A program made the translations under genes and the position numbers. Shown here piece after piece: positions 24,977 through 33,737 of a DNA stretch of 64,000 bases. The notes under the pieces are model-generated. The model was not told where the DNA came from. It made no database searches and saw nothing but the letters and a program-made list of their open reading frames with translations. The stretch comes from Phenylobacterium koreense. Lineage in GTDB: Bacteria > Pseudomonadota > Alphaproteobacteria > Caulobacterales > Caulobacteraceae. Positions within the stretch are counted from its first letter, which is position 1, and each line of letters opens with the position of its first letter. The stretch is taken from the NCBI RefSeq assembly GCF_040545335.1, contig NZ_JBEPLU010000002.1, forward strand, positions 248,001 to 312,000. The letters are read 5' to 3'.

Positions 24977-25717
24977 TCAGAAAACGAGCTTCAGGCCGCC
25001 GACGACGCGGCTGTCGTAGAGTTGGCCGAAGTCATGGGCGTCGGTGTCCACGTACCGGACGTCCAGGCCGACGTGGTCGGTCAAGGCGTAGCCGACGCCG
25101 AGATTCCAGGTGGTGTAGTCACCGGCCTCCTCGATCGTCTGACGGCCGACTGCGCCTGAAACGGTGAACTTGGAGTTCGGGATCGGCACGCTGCCGTTGG
25201 CCTCATAGTACCAGGCGTGACCGGTCTCGCCGGTGAACTCCGGCGAGTAGTAGACCGCGGCGCCCAGGATCGCCGGGCCCGCCGGGATCGAGGCGGCGAT
25301 CTTCCCCTCCCAGTAATCCCAGTTCGCGCCCGAGGGCTGGCCCGCATAGCCGTAATAGATGACGCCGAGGTCGAGGCTCACCGGGCCGAGGCTTGGCCTC
25401 ACCCCGGTATAGAGGTCGTATTCGAAATCGGTGGAGTCGCCGAAGTCGACGTTGGAGGCCCAGGCGCCGGCATAGCCGATGGGCCCCAATGTCGCGTCCA
25501 CACCGCCAAACACCTGAGGATCGGTGTCGGTCTGGCTAACCCCGCGAAATGCGTAATCCGTGGCCGCGCCGAGGTTGAAGGAGAGCGACACCGGATCGGT
25601 CGCTTCCTGCGCCTTGGCTTGAGCGGCGCCGAGAGCGACGGCGGCGATCACGCCTCCGGAAACGCCAGCCATCAGGCGGAGCGCGTCGTAACGGTTGTTG
25701 AGAGCAAGCGAAATCAT
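24977..25717 (-). CDS. TorF-family putative outer-membrane porin inside the kdp operon
   Basis: A 246-residue exported beta-barrel-like protein. It has a signal peptide ending around GAAQAKAQE, then alternating short strands with many aromatic residues (LGAATDYAFRGVSQTDTDPQ, DLYTGVRPSLGPVSLDLGVIYYGY, AWYYEANGS) and a terminal GGLKLVF ending in Phe, as expected for outer-membrane barrels. The YAFRGVSQT segment is characteristic of the TorF/Gcw_chp family. Its position between kdpB and kdpC in one tightly packed operon suggests it helps K+ or another osmolyte cross the outer membrane when Kdp is induced (inference). ATG 25717 overlaps the stop of the small ORF before it. Confidence 0.85.
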   Translation of the reverse strand: MISLALNNRYDALRLMAGVSGGVIAAVALGAAQAKAQEATDPVSLSFNLGAATDYAFRGVSQTDTDPQVFGGVDATLGPIGYAGAWASNVDFGDSTDFEYDLYTGVRPSLGPVSLDLGVIYYGYAGQPSGANWDYWEGKIAASIPAGPAILGAAVYYSPEFTGETGHAWYYEANGSVPIPNSKFTVSGAVGRQTIEEAGDYTTWNLGVGYALTDHVGLDVRYVDTDAHDFGQLYDSRVVGGLKLVF

Positions 25718-25875
25718 TGCAGAGAGTCTTCTTTGTGAATTGGGGCGGCGGACCCGGCCCGAGGGAGGTCCGCGTCCGCCGCGGTGTCCGGTCGCGGACT
25801 GGCGACCGCGACCAGGACAAGGAGAAGAACAAGGCCGGTGCTCACGAGAGCGGCCCGGACGAGTTGGGGGTCCAT
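25714..25875 (-). CDS. 53-residue single-span membrane protein between kdpB and the porin
   Basis: A small open frame bridges kdpB and the porin with perfect coupling. Its ATG (25875) is inside the kdpB stop (TGATG) and its stop overlaps the porin start (ATGA). The product has a short N terminus, one strongly hydrophobic helix (STGLVLLLVLVAVAS) and a hydrophilic Asp/Pro-rich tail ending HKEDSLQ. Topology would be a single span or an uncleaved signal anchor. I recognise no family. Both overlaps and the intact hydrophobic segment argue that it is translated. It might be an accessory subunit or a membrane-periplasm tether for the porin (speculation). Confidence 0.65.
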   Translation of the reverse strand: MDPQLVRAALVSTGLVLLLVLVAVASPRPDTAADADLPRAGSAAPIHKEDSLQ

Positions 25876-27956
25876 CAGGCGAGGCCCAGGCCGGCGACGA
25901 TCATGTCGATCAGCTTGATCCCCGCGAACGGCGCCACCAGGCCGCCGACCCCGTAGAGCAGCAGGTTTCGCGACAGGAGCTTGGCCGCACCGATGGCCCG
26001 ATAACGGACGCCGCGCAGCGCCAGCGGGATCAGCAGTACGATGATCAGGGCGTTGAAGATCACCGCCGATAGGATCGCGCTCTGTGGGCTGTGGAGCCCC
26101 ATGATGTTGAGCGCGCCCAGGGCCGGCAGCGAAGCCACGAACATCGCCGGAATGATCGCGAAGTACTTAGCCACGTCATTGGCGATCGAGAACGTCGTCA
26201 GCGCCCCGCGGGTGATGAGGAGCTGCTTCCCCACCTCGACGATCTCGATGACCTTCGTCGGGTCGGAGTCGAGATCCACCATGTTGCCGGCCTCCCGGGC
26301 CGCCTGGGCGCCGGTCTGCATGGCCACCCCGACGTCGGCCTGGGCGAGCGCGGGGGCGTCATTGGCGCCGTCGCCGCACATGGCCACCAGCCGGCCACGG
26401 CCTTGCTCCTCGCGGATCAGCCGCAGCTTGTCCTCGGGCGTGGCTTCGGCAAGGAAGTCATCGACGCCGGCTTCCGAGGCTATGGCTGCGGCGGTCACCG
26501 GATTGTCGCCGGTGATCATCACCGTCCGCAGGCCCATGCGACGCAGGTCCGCGAACCGCTCCTTCACACCAGGCTTCACCACATCCTTGAGGTGGATGAC
26601 GCCGATGAGGGCGCCGTTCTCAGTGACCGCCAGCGGCGTGCCTCCCGATCGGGCGATGCGGTCCACCGCGTTGGTGAACTCGACCGGGACCTGCTCGGGC
26701 CGCAGCCCGGAGCTCTTGAGCACGGCGTCCACCGCCCCCTTGCGCCAGACCTGGCCGCCGGCTTCGAGTCCCGATTGGCGGGTGACGGCGCTGAACGGGA
26801 CGACCTTGGCGTCGGCCGGCGGGGCGATGTCGAGGCCCTGCGCACGGACCAGCTCGAGGATCGAGCGGCCTTCCGGCGTCTCGTCGCCCAGGGAGGCCAG
26901 ATAGGCCACGCGAGCGATCATGTCGGGCCGCACGCCGGGAACCGGGATCAGTTCGGTGGCCATGCGATTGCCGAAGGTGATGGTGCCCGTCTTGTCCAAT
27001 AGAAGGGTGTCGACGTCGCCCGCGGCCTCGACCGCACGGCCAGAGGTGGCCAGCACGTTGACCTTCAGCAGCCGGTCCATGCCGGCGATGCCGACCGCCG
27101 AAAGCAGGCCGCCGATGGTCGTCGGAATGAGCGTGATGAACAGAGCGCCCAGGACCATCGGCTGGAGCTCCACGCCGGAATACTTGCCCAGGCCCAGCAA
27201 CGTTACGACCGCGATGAGGAACACCAGGGTCAGGCCCGCCAGCAGCACGGCCAGGGCGATCTCGTTCGGCGTCTTGCGCCGGTCGGCGCCCTCGACCATC
27301 GCGATCATGCGATCGAGGAAGGTGTTACCGGCCTCGGAGGTGACGCGAACCTTGATCCAGTCGGAAACGACCGTGGTGCCGCCGGTCACGGCGCTCCGGT
27401 CGCCGCCGCTCTCGCGGATGACGGGCGCGGATTCGCCGGTGATGGCCGCTTCGTTCACCGAAGCCACGCCCTCGATAATCTCGCCGTCAGCCGGGATGAC
27501 ATCACCGGCCTCGACCAGCACCACCTCGCCAACGCCGAGCTTGTGCGCCGGAGTGGGAACGATCGTGCCGGTCTTGTCGTCGACGAGCAGCTTGGCCTTG
27601 GTGGTGACCCGCGTGGCGCGCAGGCTGTCGGCGGCGGCCTTGCCACGGCCCTCGGCGATGCTCTCGGCAAAGTTGGCGAACAGCACGGTGGCCCAGAGCC
27701 AGAGGGCGATCTGCAGCGCGAAGCTCCACTGCGCGCCGCCAGCGATGGCTATTCCGGCCGAGATGCTGGCGAGCGCCGCCACGAGCCATGTGGCGAAGAT
27801 CACCGGATTGCCGGTCAGCCGGCGCGGATCCAGCTTGACGACGGCGTCACGGATCGCGCGCCCCGCCAGGGCAGGATTGAAGCCGACGGCGAGGGACGAG
27901 GCCTTGCGGCGGTTCTCGCCCAGCGGCCCCCCTTGGGGAGCATAATCAGCGGTCAT
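25875..27956 (-). CDS. kdpB: KdpB catalytic ATPase subunit
   Basis: The P-type ATPase subunit of the Kdp potassium pump, 693 residues, full length. Visible motifs are the actuator loop [14 protein letters not shown] (TGES), the phosphorylation motif [13 protein letters not shown], the nucleotide-binding KGAVDAVL region, [14 protein letters not shown] and the hinge [21 protein letters not shown]. Seven membrane helices are apparent. It lies 19 nt after kdpA. Its stop codon overlaps the ATG of the 53-residue ORF. Confidence 0.97.
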   Translation of the reverse strand: MTADYAPQGGPLGENRRKASSLAVGFNPALAGRAIRDAVVKLDPRRLTGNPVIFATWLVAALASISAGIAIAGGAQWSFALQIALWLWATVLFANFAESIAEGRGKAAADSLRATRVTTKAKLLVDDKTGTIVPTPAHKLGVGEVVLVEAGDVIPADGEIIEGVASVNEAAITGESAPVIRESGGDRSAVTGGTTVVSDWIKVRVTSEAGNTFLDRMIAMVEGADRRKTPNEIALAVLLAGLTLVFLIAVVTLLGLGKYSGVELQPMVLGALFITLIPTTIGGLLSAVGIAGMDRLLKVNVLATSGRAVEAAGDVDTLLLDKTGTITFGNRMATELIPVPGVRPDMIARVAYLASLGDETPEGRSILELVRAQGLDIAPPADAKVVPFSAVTRQSGLEAGGQVWRKGAVDAVLKSSGLRPEQVPVEFTNAVDRIARSGGTPLAVTENGALIGVIHLKDVVKPGVKERFADLRRMGLRTVMITGDNPVTAAAIASEAGVDDFLAEATPEDKLRLIREEQGRGRLVAMCGDGANDAPALAQADVGVAMQTGAQAAREAGNMVDLDSDPTKVIEIVEVGKQLLITRGALTTFSIANDVAKYFAIIPAMFVASLPALGALNIMGLHSPQSAILSAVIFNALIIVLLIPLALRGVRYRAIGAAKLLSRNLLLYGVGGLVAPFAGIKLIDMIVAGLGLA

Positions 27957-27975
27957 TGAAAGGTATCCTTCGGGA

Positions 27976-29688
27976 TCAGCGGCCGCCGCTCAGCGTCAGG
28001 AGCATCTGGAAGTGCTCCACGATCGGGCCGAGGGCGAGAGCCGGGAAGAATTGCAGGCCGCCAAGGATCAGGATCACCCCGATCAGCAGGCAGACGAACT
28101 GGCCGGAGTCGGTCGGCAAGGTGCCGGCCGTCGGGGCGAGCTTGGGTTTGGCGGCGATGGCGCCGGCGACGGCCAGGACGACCACGATGGGAACGAAGCG
28201 ACCCATCAGCATCGCGATTCCCAGCGTCGTGTTCCACCAGGGCGCGTTGGCGGTGAGGCCCGCGAAGGCCGACCCGTTGTTCGCCGTCGCCGAAGTGTAG
28301 GCGTAGAGCATTTCGGAAAGGCCGTGCGGGCCGGAGTTCAGCAGCCCCTTCAGGGCCTCGGGCAGGACCGCGGCGACCGCCGTGAAGCCCAGCATCGACA
28401 GCGGGATCACGAGGATAGCCAGCATGGCGCCCTTCACCTCGCGGGCCTCGATCTTCTTGCCGAGGTACTCGGGCGTCCGGCCGACCATCAGGCCGGCGAC
28501 GAACACCGCAAGGACAGCCATCAGCACCATAACCGAGACGCCGGAGCCGATCCCGCCAGGCAGGATCTCGCCCAGCATCATCAGGAACATGGTCACGGCC
28601 CCGCCCAGGGGCATGTAGCTCGCATGCATCGAGTTGACCGAACCGTTCGAGGCGCCCGTGGTCTGGCCGGCCCAGGCGGCCGAGCCCGAAGCGCCGAATC
28701 GAACCTCCTTGCCCTCCATGTTCGCCGAAGCGTCGGCATGGGCGGCGACCAGCGCGGGCGCAGGTTGAGTTTCAGACCAGTAGATCGCGGCCGTGCCGGC
28801 AGACAGCAGGATAGCCGCCGCGGCAGCAAGGGCGCGGACGTCCCTCTTCGCCATCGCCGAGCGACCGAAGGCGAAGAAAGCGGCCCAGCCCAGCACGTTG
28901 ATGGAGACTGCCGTGATCAGGTTGGTCAGCGGCGTCGGGTTCTCGAGCGGGTGTGATGAGTTGACGTTGAACACGCCGCCGCCGTTGATGCCGAGTTGCT
29001 TGATTGCGAGCTGGTCAGCCACCGCGAACAGCGAAATCTTCTGATGCGCGCCTTCCAGCGAGGTCGCCGTGGCGGACGCATCGAGCGTCTGCGGCACGCC
29101 GAGCGCCACAAGCGTCAGGGCGACGAGGATCGATAGCGGCAGCAGGACCCACAGGGTCGTGCGGACGAGGTCGGCCCAGAAGTTGCCAAGTCCTTCGCCG
29201 CGGTTGGCGATGAACGCCCGGGCCAGGGCTGCGGCGATCGTCGCGCCGGTCGCGGCCGAGACGAAGTTCTGAACAGTCAGCGCAGACATCTGGCTGAACT
29301 GAGACATGGTGGTCTCGCCGCCATAGGACTGCCAGTTGGTGTTTGTGACGAAGCTTACCGCGGTGTTGAACGCAAGGTGCTCTGAGACGGCGCCGAAGCC
29401 CTGCGGGTTGAGCGGCAGGATGCCTTGCAGACGCAGGATGCCGTAGACGAGCACGAAGCCGACAGCGTTGAAGGCCAGGAGCGCGCCGGCATAGCCGAAC
29501 CAGCCCTGGCTCTTGGAAGGGTCTACCCCGCAGGCGCGATAGAACAGCGTCTCGACGGGTCTCAGCACCGGATCAAGCCAGGTGCGTTCGCCATTCCAGA
29601 CGCGCGACATATAGATGCCGATCGGCCAACCGAGACCGATGGCGAGACCGATCACCAGGGCGATCTCCGCCCAGCCTTGCCAGTTCAT
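27976..29688 (-). CDS. kdpA: KdpA potassium-translocating subunit
   Basis: The channel-like subunit that binds K+ from the periplasm, 570 residues. Four selectivity-filter repeats are visible: [55 protein letters not shown] and [12 protein letters not shown]. The N terminus [11 protein letters not shown] and about ten helices are typical. ATG 29688 has no recognisable ribosome site; the leader between kdpF and kdpA instead contains CCTCCTTT, which is complementary to ribosome-binding sites. Translation may therefore depend on coupling or on mRNA structure. Confidence 0.96.
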   Translation of the reverse strand: MNWQGWAEIALVIGLAIGLGWPIGIYMSRVWNGERTWLDPVLRPVETLFYRACGVDPSKSQGWFGYAGALLAFNAVGFVLVYGILRLQGILPLNPQGFGAVSEHLAFNTAVSFVTNTNWQSYGGETTMSQFSQMSALTVQNFVSAATGATIAAALARAFIANRGEGLGNFWADLVRTTLWVLLPLSILVALTLVALGVPQTLDASATATSLEGAHQKISLFAVADQLAIKQLGINGGGVFNVNSSHPLENPTPLTNLITAVSINVLGWAAFFAFGRSAMAKRDVRALAAAAAILLSAGTAAIYWSETQPAPALVAAHADASANMEGKEVRFGASGSAAWAGQTTGASNGSVNSMHASYMPLGGAVTMFLMMLGEILPGGIGSGVSVMVLMAVLAVFVAGLMVGRTPEYLGKKIEAREVKGAMLAILVIPLSMLGFTAVAAVLPEALKGLLNSGPHGLSEMLYAYTSATANNGSAFAGLTANAPWWNTTLGIAMLMGRFVPIVVVLAVAGAIAAKPKLAPTAGTLPTDSGQFVCLLIGVILILGGLQFFPALALGPIVEHFQMLLTLSGGR

Positions 29689-29724
29689 TGTAGGATGTCC
29701 GCAAAGGAGGTTGCGCGGCGTCGC

Positions 29725-29811
29725 TCAGAAGCGATCCGGCCGCAGCAGGGCGGCGAGCATGTAGCCGCCGATCAGGAGGGCGCCTACGCCCCACAGCACG
29801 AGTTCCAGCAT
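29725..29811 (-). CDS. kdpF: KdpF small membrane subunit
   Basis: A 28-residue protein with one hydrophobic helix (LVLWGVGALLIGGYMLAALL) followed by RPDRF. The helix plus a Leu-Arg-Pro-(Asp/Glu)-Arg-Phe end, and its place just before kdpA, match KdpF, a lipid-like stabiliser of the Kdp complex. It starts 1 nt after the stop of the preceding 27-residue ORF. Confidence 0.85.
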   Translation of the reverse strand: MLELVLWGVGALLIGGYMLAALLRPDRF

Positions 29812-29812
29812 G

Positions 29813-29896
29813 TCAGAGACGCCTCAGCGCGGCCGCAAAGCCGGCGAAGAGCGCGAAGGCGCCAAGGCCCAGCGCCAGGAAGATGATGTCGAGCAT
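29813..29896 (-). CDS. 27-residue membrane ORF heading the kdp operon
   Basis: A tiny open frame with one hydrophobic helix (LDIIFLALGLGAFALFAGFA) and a basic end (LRRL). It has a GAGGGG ribosome site before ATG 29896 and its stop is 1 nt from the kdpF start. Similar very short leading ORFs occur in kdp operons of alphaproteobacteria as far as I remember, but they are rarely annotated. It might be an extra small subunit or serve to couple translation into kdpF. The ribosome site lies in the arm of a possible hairpin. Confidence 0.7.
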   Translation of the reverse strand: MLDIIFLALGLGAFALFAGFAAALRRL

Positions 29897-29900
29897 CGAA

Positions 29901-29924
29901 GCCCCTCGGTGAAAAATCAGGGGC
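29901..29924 (-). promoter_or_regulatory. Hairpin that can hide the first ribosome site of the kdp operon
   Basis: In the minus-strand RNA GCCCCT (29924-29919) can pair with AGGGGC (29906-29901) across a 12-nt loop. The 3' arm contains most of the GAGGGG ribosome site, 5-10 nt before ATG 29896. The A/U-rich loop contains a run of five U. This could control translation, or be fortuitous. Confidence 0.4.
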
Positions 29925-30009
29925 GGAAGGTCGCGCCAACAGCCATCAGGGGGCGAGACGGGCCTTGGGGCCTAGACATAAGGGCCGCGTAAAGATCGGG
30001 CGTCCGTGA

Positions 30010-31452
30010 CTATGGTTCGCCCAGGAACGGCGCTTCGGCCCGAAGGAGCAGCCCGGATGCGCCACGCTCCAGGATCAGGCGGCCGCCGAACTGCTTCAGT
30101 CTGGCCCTCATGCCGGCGATCCCGACCCCAGTTTCCTGGGCCGGATTGAACGGCAGTTCGCCAGGCTGCCGCCCATTGTCCTCGACATCCAAGCGGACCA
30201 CGCCGTCGCGCCAGGACATGGCGCAGCAAACGCACGTCGCAGCGGTGTGGCGATGCACATTCATCAGCGCTTCCTGGAAGATGCGGAACAGCGCGTGCTC
30301 GATCTCTTCGGGCAGGCGGAGGGTCGGGTCCGCCTCCACCGTGATATCGAGCGACGTGCGGCGCGCGAAACCGTCAGCGAAGGCCTTGATCGCCGCGGGC
30401 AGCCCCCTTCCCTCCAGGTTCGGCGGGTGAAGCACGTAGGACAGCGTGCGGATCTCCTTGCGGGCGGCCGACAGGGCGCTGCGGAGCTCCCGCAGGGTCG
30501 CCATATCGGCAGAATCAAACGCGTTGCGCCGCTCCATAGCCGCAAGCGAAAGGTCGACCGCGAGGAGGTGTTGAGCCGTGGAGTCGTGCAATTCGCGACC
30601 GACCCTGCGCCGCTCCTCTATTTCGGCCAGCGCCAGGGCGCGCGACGCTCTGTCGAGTTCCTCGGCCTGCCTGTATTGCTCGGTGACGTCGGACGCAGCC
30701 CCGACGACCAATCGCACGGCGCCGTCGCGAGCCCGCCGCAATATCCGACACCGCGAGCGGACCCAGCGATACTCGCTGCCCGGCGCGTGAACCCGCACGA
30801 CTGCATCAGTCGTCTGGCCATCGGACAGGGAGCTCATGGCCGCGACGTGATCGTTGAGGATCGGCTGATCTTCCGGATGCACCCTGGCCAGGATCTGCGC
30901 GAGCTCCATGCTTTCGGCGGCGAAGCCAAGCATCGCGGCAAGATCGCGGTGCATGTACTGCGTGCGGCTGCTCGGGAGGTCGTAGATGTAGTACATGCTG
31001 GGGCTGAGTGGACTGATGTAGTCCAGCAGAGCCTGCCGTTGCGCCATCAGCGACGGTTGACGTAGCGGTGCCTCGATAATGAGCGCGACCAGATCTCCCG
31101 CGCCCAGGTCGGCCAACGGATGGGCCACGACATCATAGACGTCCCGCTTCGGAGTCTGGCGTTCAGCGCGCACCCTGACGGTCTGGCAGGTCGCCGCACA
31201 GCGCATGACGGCGTCGGAGACTCGGGGAAAGGCCTCGGCGAGAAAGACCTGCGCCAGATCGCGCCCTTCGACCGCCGTGCGCGGCAATCCCAGCGTCGCT
31301 AGAAACGGTTCCGTAGCCGAAAGAAACTTGAGCCCGCTCTGAGCCGGATCAACCAAGGCGAACGGCAACGGCAAGCCGTCGATCACGCCCAATACGCGCA
31401 GATCATGGGGTTCTTCCCTATCGGGAAAAACACCCTCGTAACCCGACCTCAT
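30010..31452 (-). CDS. PAS-domain sensor histidine kinase of the NarX/HisKA_3 type
   Basis: A 480-residue soluble kinase without membrane helices. Two PAS-like regions are visible: residues about 20-130, and about 145-265, the latter with MYYIYDLPSSRTQYMHRDLA, HPEDQPILNDHV and YRWVRSRCRI then VVGAASDVTEQ as the PAC end. The HisKA_3 motif RRRVGRELHDSTAQHLLAVD carries the phospho-His. The ATPase boxes follow (NVHRHTAATCVC, VEDNGRQPGEL, GVGIAGMRARLKQFGG). GGAGG precedes ATG 31452. The partner is almost surely the divergent LuxR-type regulator. No haem or flavin ligand is obvious, so the signal is unknown. Confidence 0.9.
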   Translation of the reverse strand: MRSGYEGVFPDREEPHDLRVLGVIDGLPLPFALVDPAQSGLKFLSATEPFLATLGLPRTAVEGRDLAQVFLAEAFPRVSDAVMRCAATCQTVRVRAERQTPKRDVYDVVAHPLADLGAGDLVALIIEAPLRQPSLMAQRQALLDYISPLSPSMYYIYDLPSSRTQYMHRDLAAMLGFAAESMELAQILARVHPEDQPILNDHVAAMSSLSDGQTTDAVVRVHAPGSEYRWVRSRCRILRRARDGAVRLVVGAASDVTEQYRQAEELDRASRALALAEIEERRRVGRELHDSTAQHLLAVDLSLAAMERRNAFDSADMATLRELRSALSAARKEIRTLSYVLHPPNLEGRGLPAAIKAFADGFARRTSLDITVEADPTLRLPEEIEHALFRIFQEALMNVHRHTAATCVCCAMSWRDGVVRLDVEDNGRQPGELPFNPAQETGVGIAGMRARLKQFGGRLILERGASGLLLRAEAPFLGEP

Positions 31453-31653
31453 CGCGTTCAGCCTCCGCGCCCGCCGCCACCGGCCGCAAATCGCGATGCG
31501 GCGCGACGAGCTATTGGACTCAACGCCCTCCCCTGCACTTTGGCGAGGATAATTTCATACTTCGCGCAAAAAGTGCATATTAGTGATATTACCGATACGT
31601 TTGATCCCAGCTCGGGGGTATTCCTGACCGGAACTCGCTGACTAGGGGTCGAA

Positions 31654-32289
31654 ATGCTCCGGGTTTTGATCGCGGACGACCACGAAATCGTCCGCCGCGG
31701 AATTAGGGACATCATAGAGAGCCACCCCGGCTGGCAGGTCTGCGGCGAGGCCGCCGACGGCCAGGCGGCGCTTGACCTTGCAATCGAGCAGCAGCCCGAC
31801 GTGGCGGTCCTGGACATCTCGCTGCCGGTGCTGAACGGCATCATCGTCACCCGTCGCTTGCGTCAGGAATCGCCGCGCACCAACGTCCTGCTGTTCACCA
31901 TGCACGACGACGACGAGACAGTAAGTGGCGGACTGGCGGCCGGCGCCAGGGGTTACCTGCTCAAGAGCGACAGTGAGGATCACCTCGAGGCGGCGATCTC
32001 GGCCCTCGGCGCGAACCGCCCCTACTTTTCCTCCTTTGTCTCCGAGCTGCTGCTTGAGGCGGCGATCAGCGAACGAAAGCGCTCCCGGCTGGAGAGCTTC
32101 ACCATGCGCGAGATCGAGGTTGCGCAGTTGATCGCCGAGGGCAATTCCAACAAGCAGATCGCGCGCCTGCTGAAGATCAGCGTCAAGACCGTCGAAAGCC
32201 ATCGGGCGGCGGCGATGCGCAAGGCCGACGTGAGGACGGCGGCTGAATTCGTCCGCTTCGCCATCAAGCACAATCTCATCCGAGCCTAG
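31654..32289 (+). CDS. NarL/FixJ (LuxR)-type response regulator
   Basis: A 211-residue regulator. The receiver starts MLRVLIADDHEIVRRGI, with the phospho-acceptor Asp in VAVLDISLPVLNG and Lys in GYLLKSDSEDHL. The LuxR helix-turn-helix covers FTMREIEVAQLIAEGNSN and KQIARLLKISVKTVESHRAA at the C terminus. AGGGG lies before ATG 31654. It is transcribed away from the PAS kinase across a 201-nt gap that is relatively AT-rich (GCATATTAGTGATATTACC around 31577-31595) and probably holds both promoters. I could not define boxes with confidence. Confidence 0.92.
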   Translation: MLRVLIADDHEIVRRGIRDIIESHPGWQVCGEAADGQAALDLAIEQQPDVAVLDISLPVLNGIIVTRRLRQESPRTNVLLFTMHDDDETVSGGLAAGARGYLLKSDSEDHLEAAISALGANRPYFSSFVSELLLEAAISERKRSRLESFTMREIEVAQLIAEGNSNKQIARLLKISVKTVESHRAAAMRKADVRTAAEFVRFAIKHNLIRA

Positions 32290-32299
32290 GGCAAGAACG

Positions 32300-32322
32300 C
32301 CCGGCTGCATCCGATGGCCGGG
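32300..32322 (+). terminator. Possible terminator hairpin after the LuxR-type regulator
   Basis: CCCGGC (32300-32305) and GCCGGG (32317-32322) form a 6-bp stem 11 nt after the regulator's stop codon. It is followed only by TCCTTGT, so termination strength is doubtful. Confidence 0.3.
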
Positions 32323-32400
32323 TCCTTGTCGATGGGGGTTTGACCCGATGGCCGCGCCGGCGAGCGCCTGAAAGGCTGGGTCTTCCATAGGAAGGCGCAA

Positions 32401-33630
32401 ATGCCCCAGATCCAGTCTCCGGGTATGACCGCGGCCGAAATCCGCCAGGTCGCGGCCGAGTTGATGGTGTTGGGCTTTCCCCTGGTGCTGACCGACATGG
32501 TCCGCCGCGCCCATCCGTTGGGAGGCAATCGGTTCTGTCGCTTGCCGGATCACGCAGGACTTCTCGCCCCGGGGCTCGCGGATGACGCCCCTCGAACATT
32601 GATCACCAGCGCCTGGCTGGACATTTCGCAAGGGCCGGCCACGCTCAGGTGGCCGGATGACCAGGCGCGACGGTTGTGCGTGGTCCTCTATGACGCATGG
32701 GGACGCAGGATCGCGCCTCTGGCGGCGCCACTTCCGTCGGCGCGCATCGCGATTGTCGGGGCAGATCAGGTCCGCGAGTCGCCGGACGCGGATGCAGTCT
32801 GGCGGCTGCCCAGCGCTTCGGCCTGGATGTTGACCCGCATCGCCCCGCGCTCAGCAGATGATCATGCGGCGAGTCTTCGGCTTCTCATGGGGCCTTCGAT
32901 CGCCGCCCCCAAGCCCTGGCCCGATCAGGGCGTGGCGACGATCGAGGGACCGCCGCGCGATCTGGTGGAGGCCGCCTTGGCCCTGGCCCCGGCCAAGTTC
33001 CTGCATCGGCTGATGGCGCTTCTGGCGCGCCATCCTCCGTCCGATCCGGACACTGGCGAGGCTCTCGGACGCTTGGGCTGCGCCCTCGGCAGCGCTTTCC
33101 CGGACCCTGCCACTGCAGGGCAGGACGGGGCGGTGGCCTGGGGGTTCAAGGATGGCGCGGATCAGATCGCAGGCGCAGCGCATCGCCGCCTGAGCCCCGC
33201 CGGGCCTTGGGATCTGCTCCATGCGCCACACGACGATAACGATCCGCTTTCCCGAGCAGTGACCGCAGCCACCAGCCTGGGCTCACCGGCGGTCGAGGAC
33301 CTGGCCTGCTTTCGCTGCGACCGCGACGCGGCCGGCCAACCTTTGCGCGGATCGGAGCAGTATCGGTTGACCTTTGCGTCCCCCGAGAACGCTGAATGGA
33401 GTCTGGCCCTTCGTTCATCGCACCCTGGTTACGAGGTCATCGCCGACCCAGGGCCCGACGGCGTCGCGGACTTCGTGATCCAGCACCTCGCCCCGACCGA
33501 AGACGTCGCCAACTGGCTGCCGTCGCCGCCAGCCGAATTCAATCTGCTGCTCAGGATCCATAGGCCGACCGCCTCGGTCCTGAACGGAGATTGGCGCCCG
33601 CCGCAGGTGACCACCCTTTCGCGCCCCTGA
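32401..33630 (+). CDS. DUF1254/DUF1214 domain protein
   Basis: A 409-residue protein with the two-part DUF1254-DUF1214 arrangement. The N-terminal part has LMVLGFPLVLTDMVRRAHP and LITSAWLDISQGPATLRWPD. The C-terminal part ends with NWLPSPPAEFNLLLRIHRPT and the closing GDWRPPQVTTL. The function is not established; related proteins are often exported, but no signal peptide is visible here, so this one may be cytoplasmic. GGAAGG precedes ATG 32401. The sequence before it contains the direct repeat CCGATGGCCG. Confidence 0.8.
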   Translation: MPQIQSPGMTAAEIRQVAAELMVLGFPLVLTDMVRRAHPLGGNRFCRLPDHAGLLAPGLADDAPRTLITSAWLDISQGPATLRWPDDQARRLCVVLYDAWGRRIAPLAAPLPSARIAIVGADQVRESPDADAVWRLPSASAWMLTRIAPRSADDHAASLRLLMGPSIAAPKPWPDQGVATIEGPPRDLVEAALALAPAKFLHRLMALLARHPPSDPDTGEALGRLGCALGSAFPDPATAGQDGAVAWGFKDGADQIAGAAHRRLSPAGPWDLLHAPHDDNDPLSRAVTAATSLGSPAVEDLACFRCDRDAAGQPLRGSEQYRLTFASPENAEWSLALRSSHPGYEVIADPGPDGVADFVIQHLAPTEDVANWLPSPPAEFNLLLRIHRPTASVLNGDWRPPQVTTLSRP

Positions 33631-33737
33631 ACCTAACGGCCCATGCCGGCACAGGGTTTGACCTGATTGCCGAGGCCAGGAGCCCGACGAATCCTTTCGC
33701 ACACGCTCTCGAAAGGTCGGCCAGTCGGAGAACCCCC

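Noticed and set aside
29896..30009. A c-di-AMP (ydaO-type) riboswitch ahead of the kdp operon
   Set aside because: The leader is only about 110 nt and shows none of the long conserved helices of that riboswitch; only a simple hairpin is visible.
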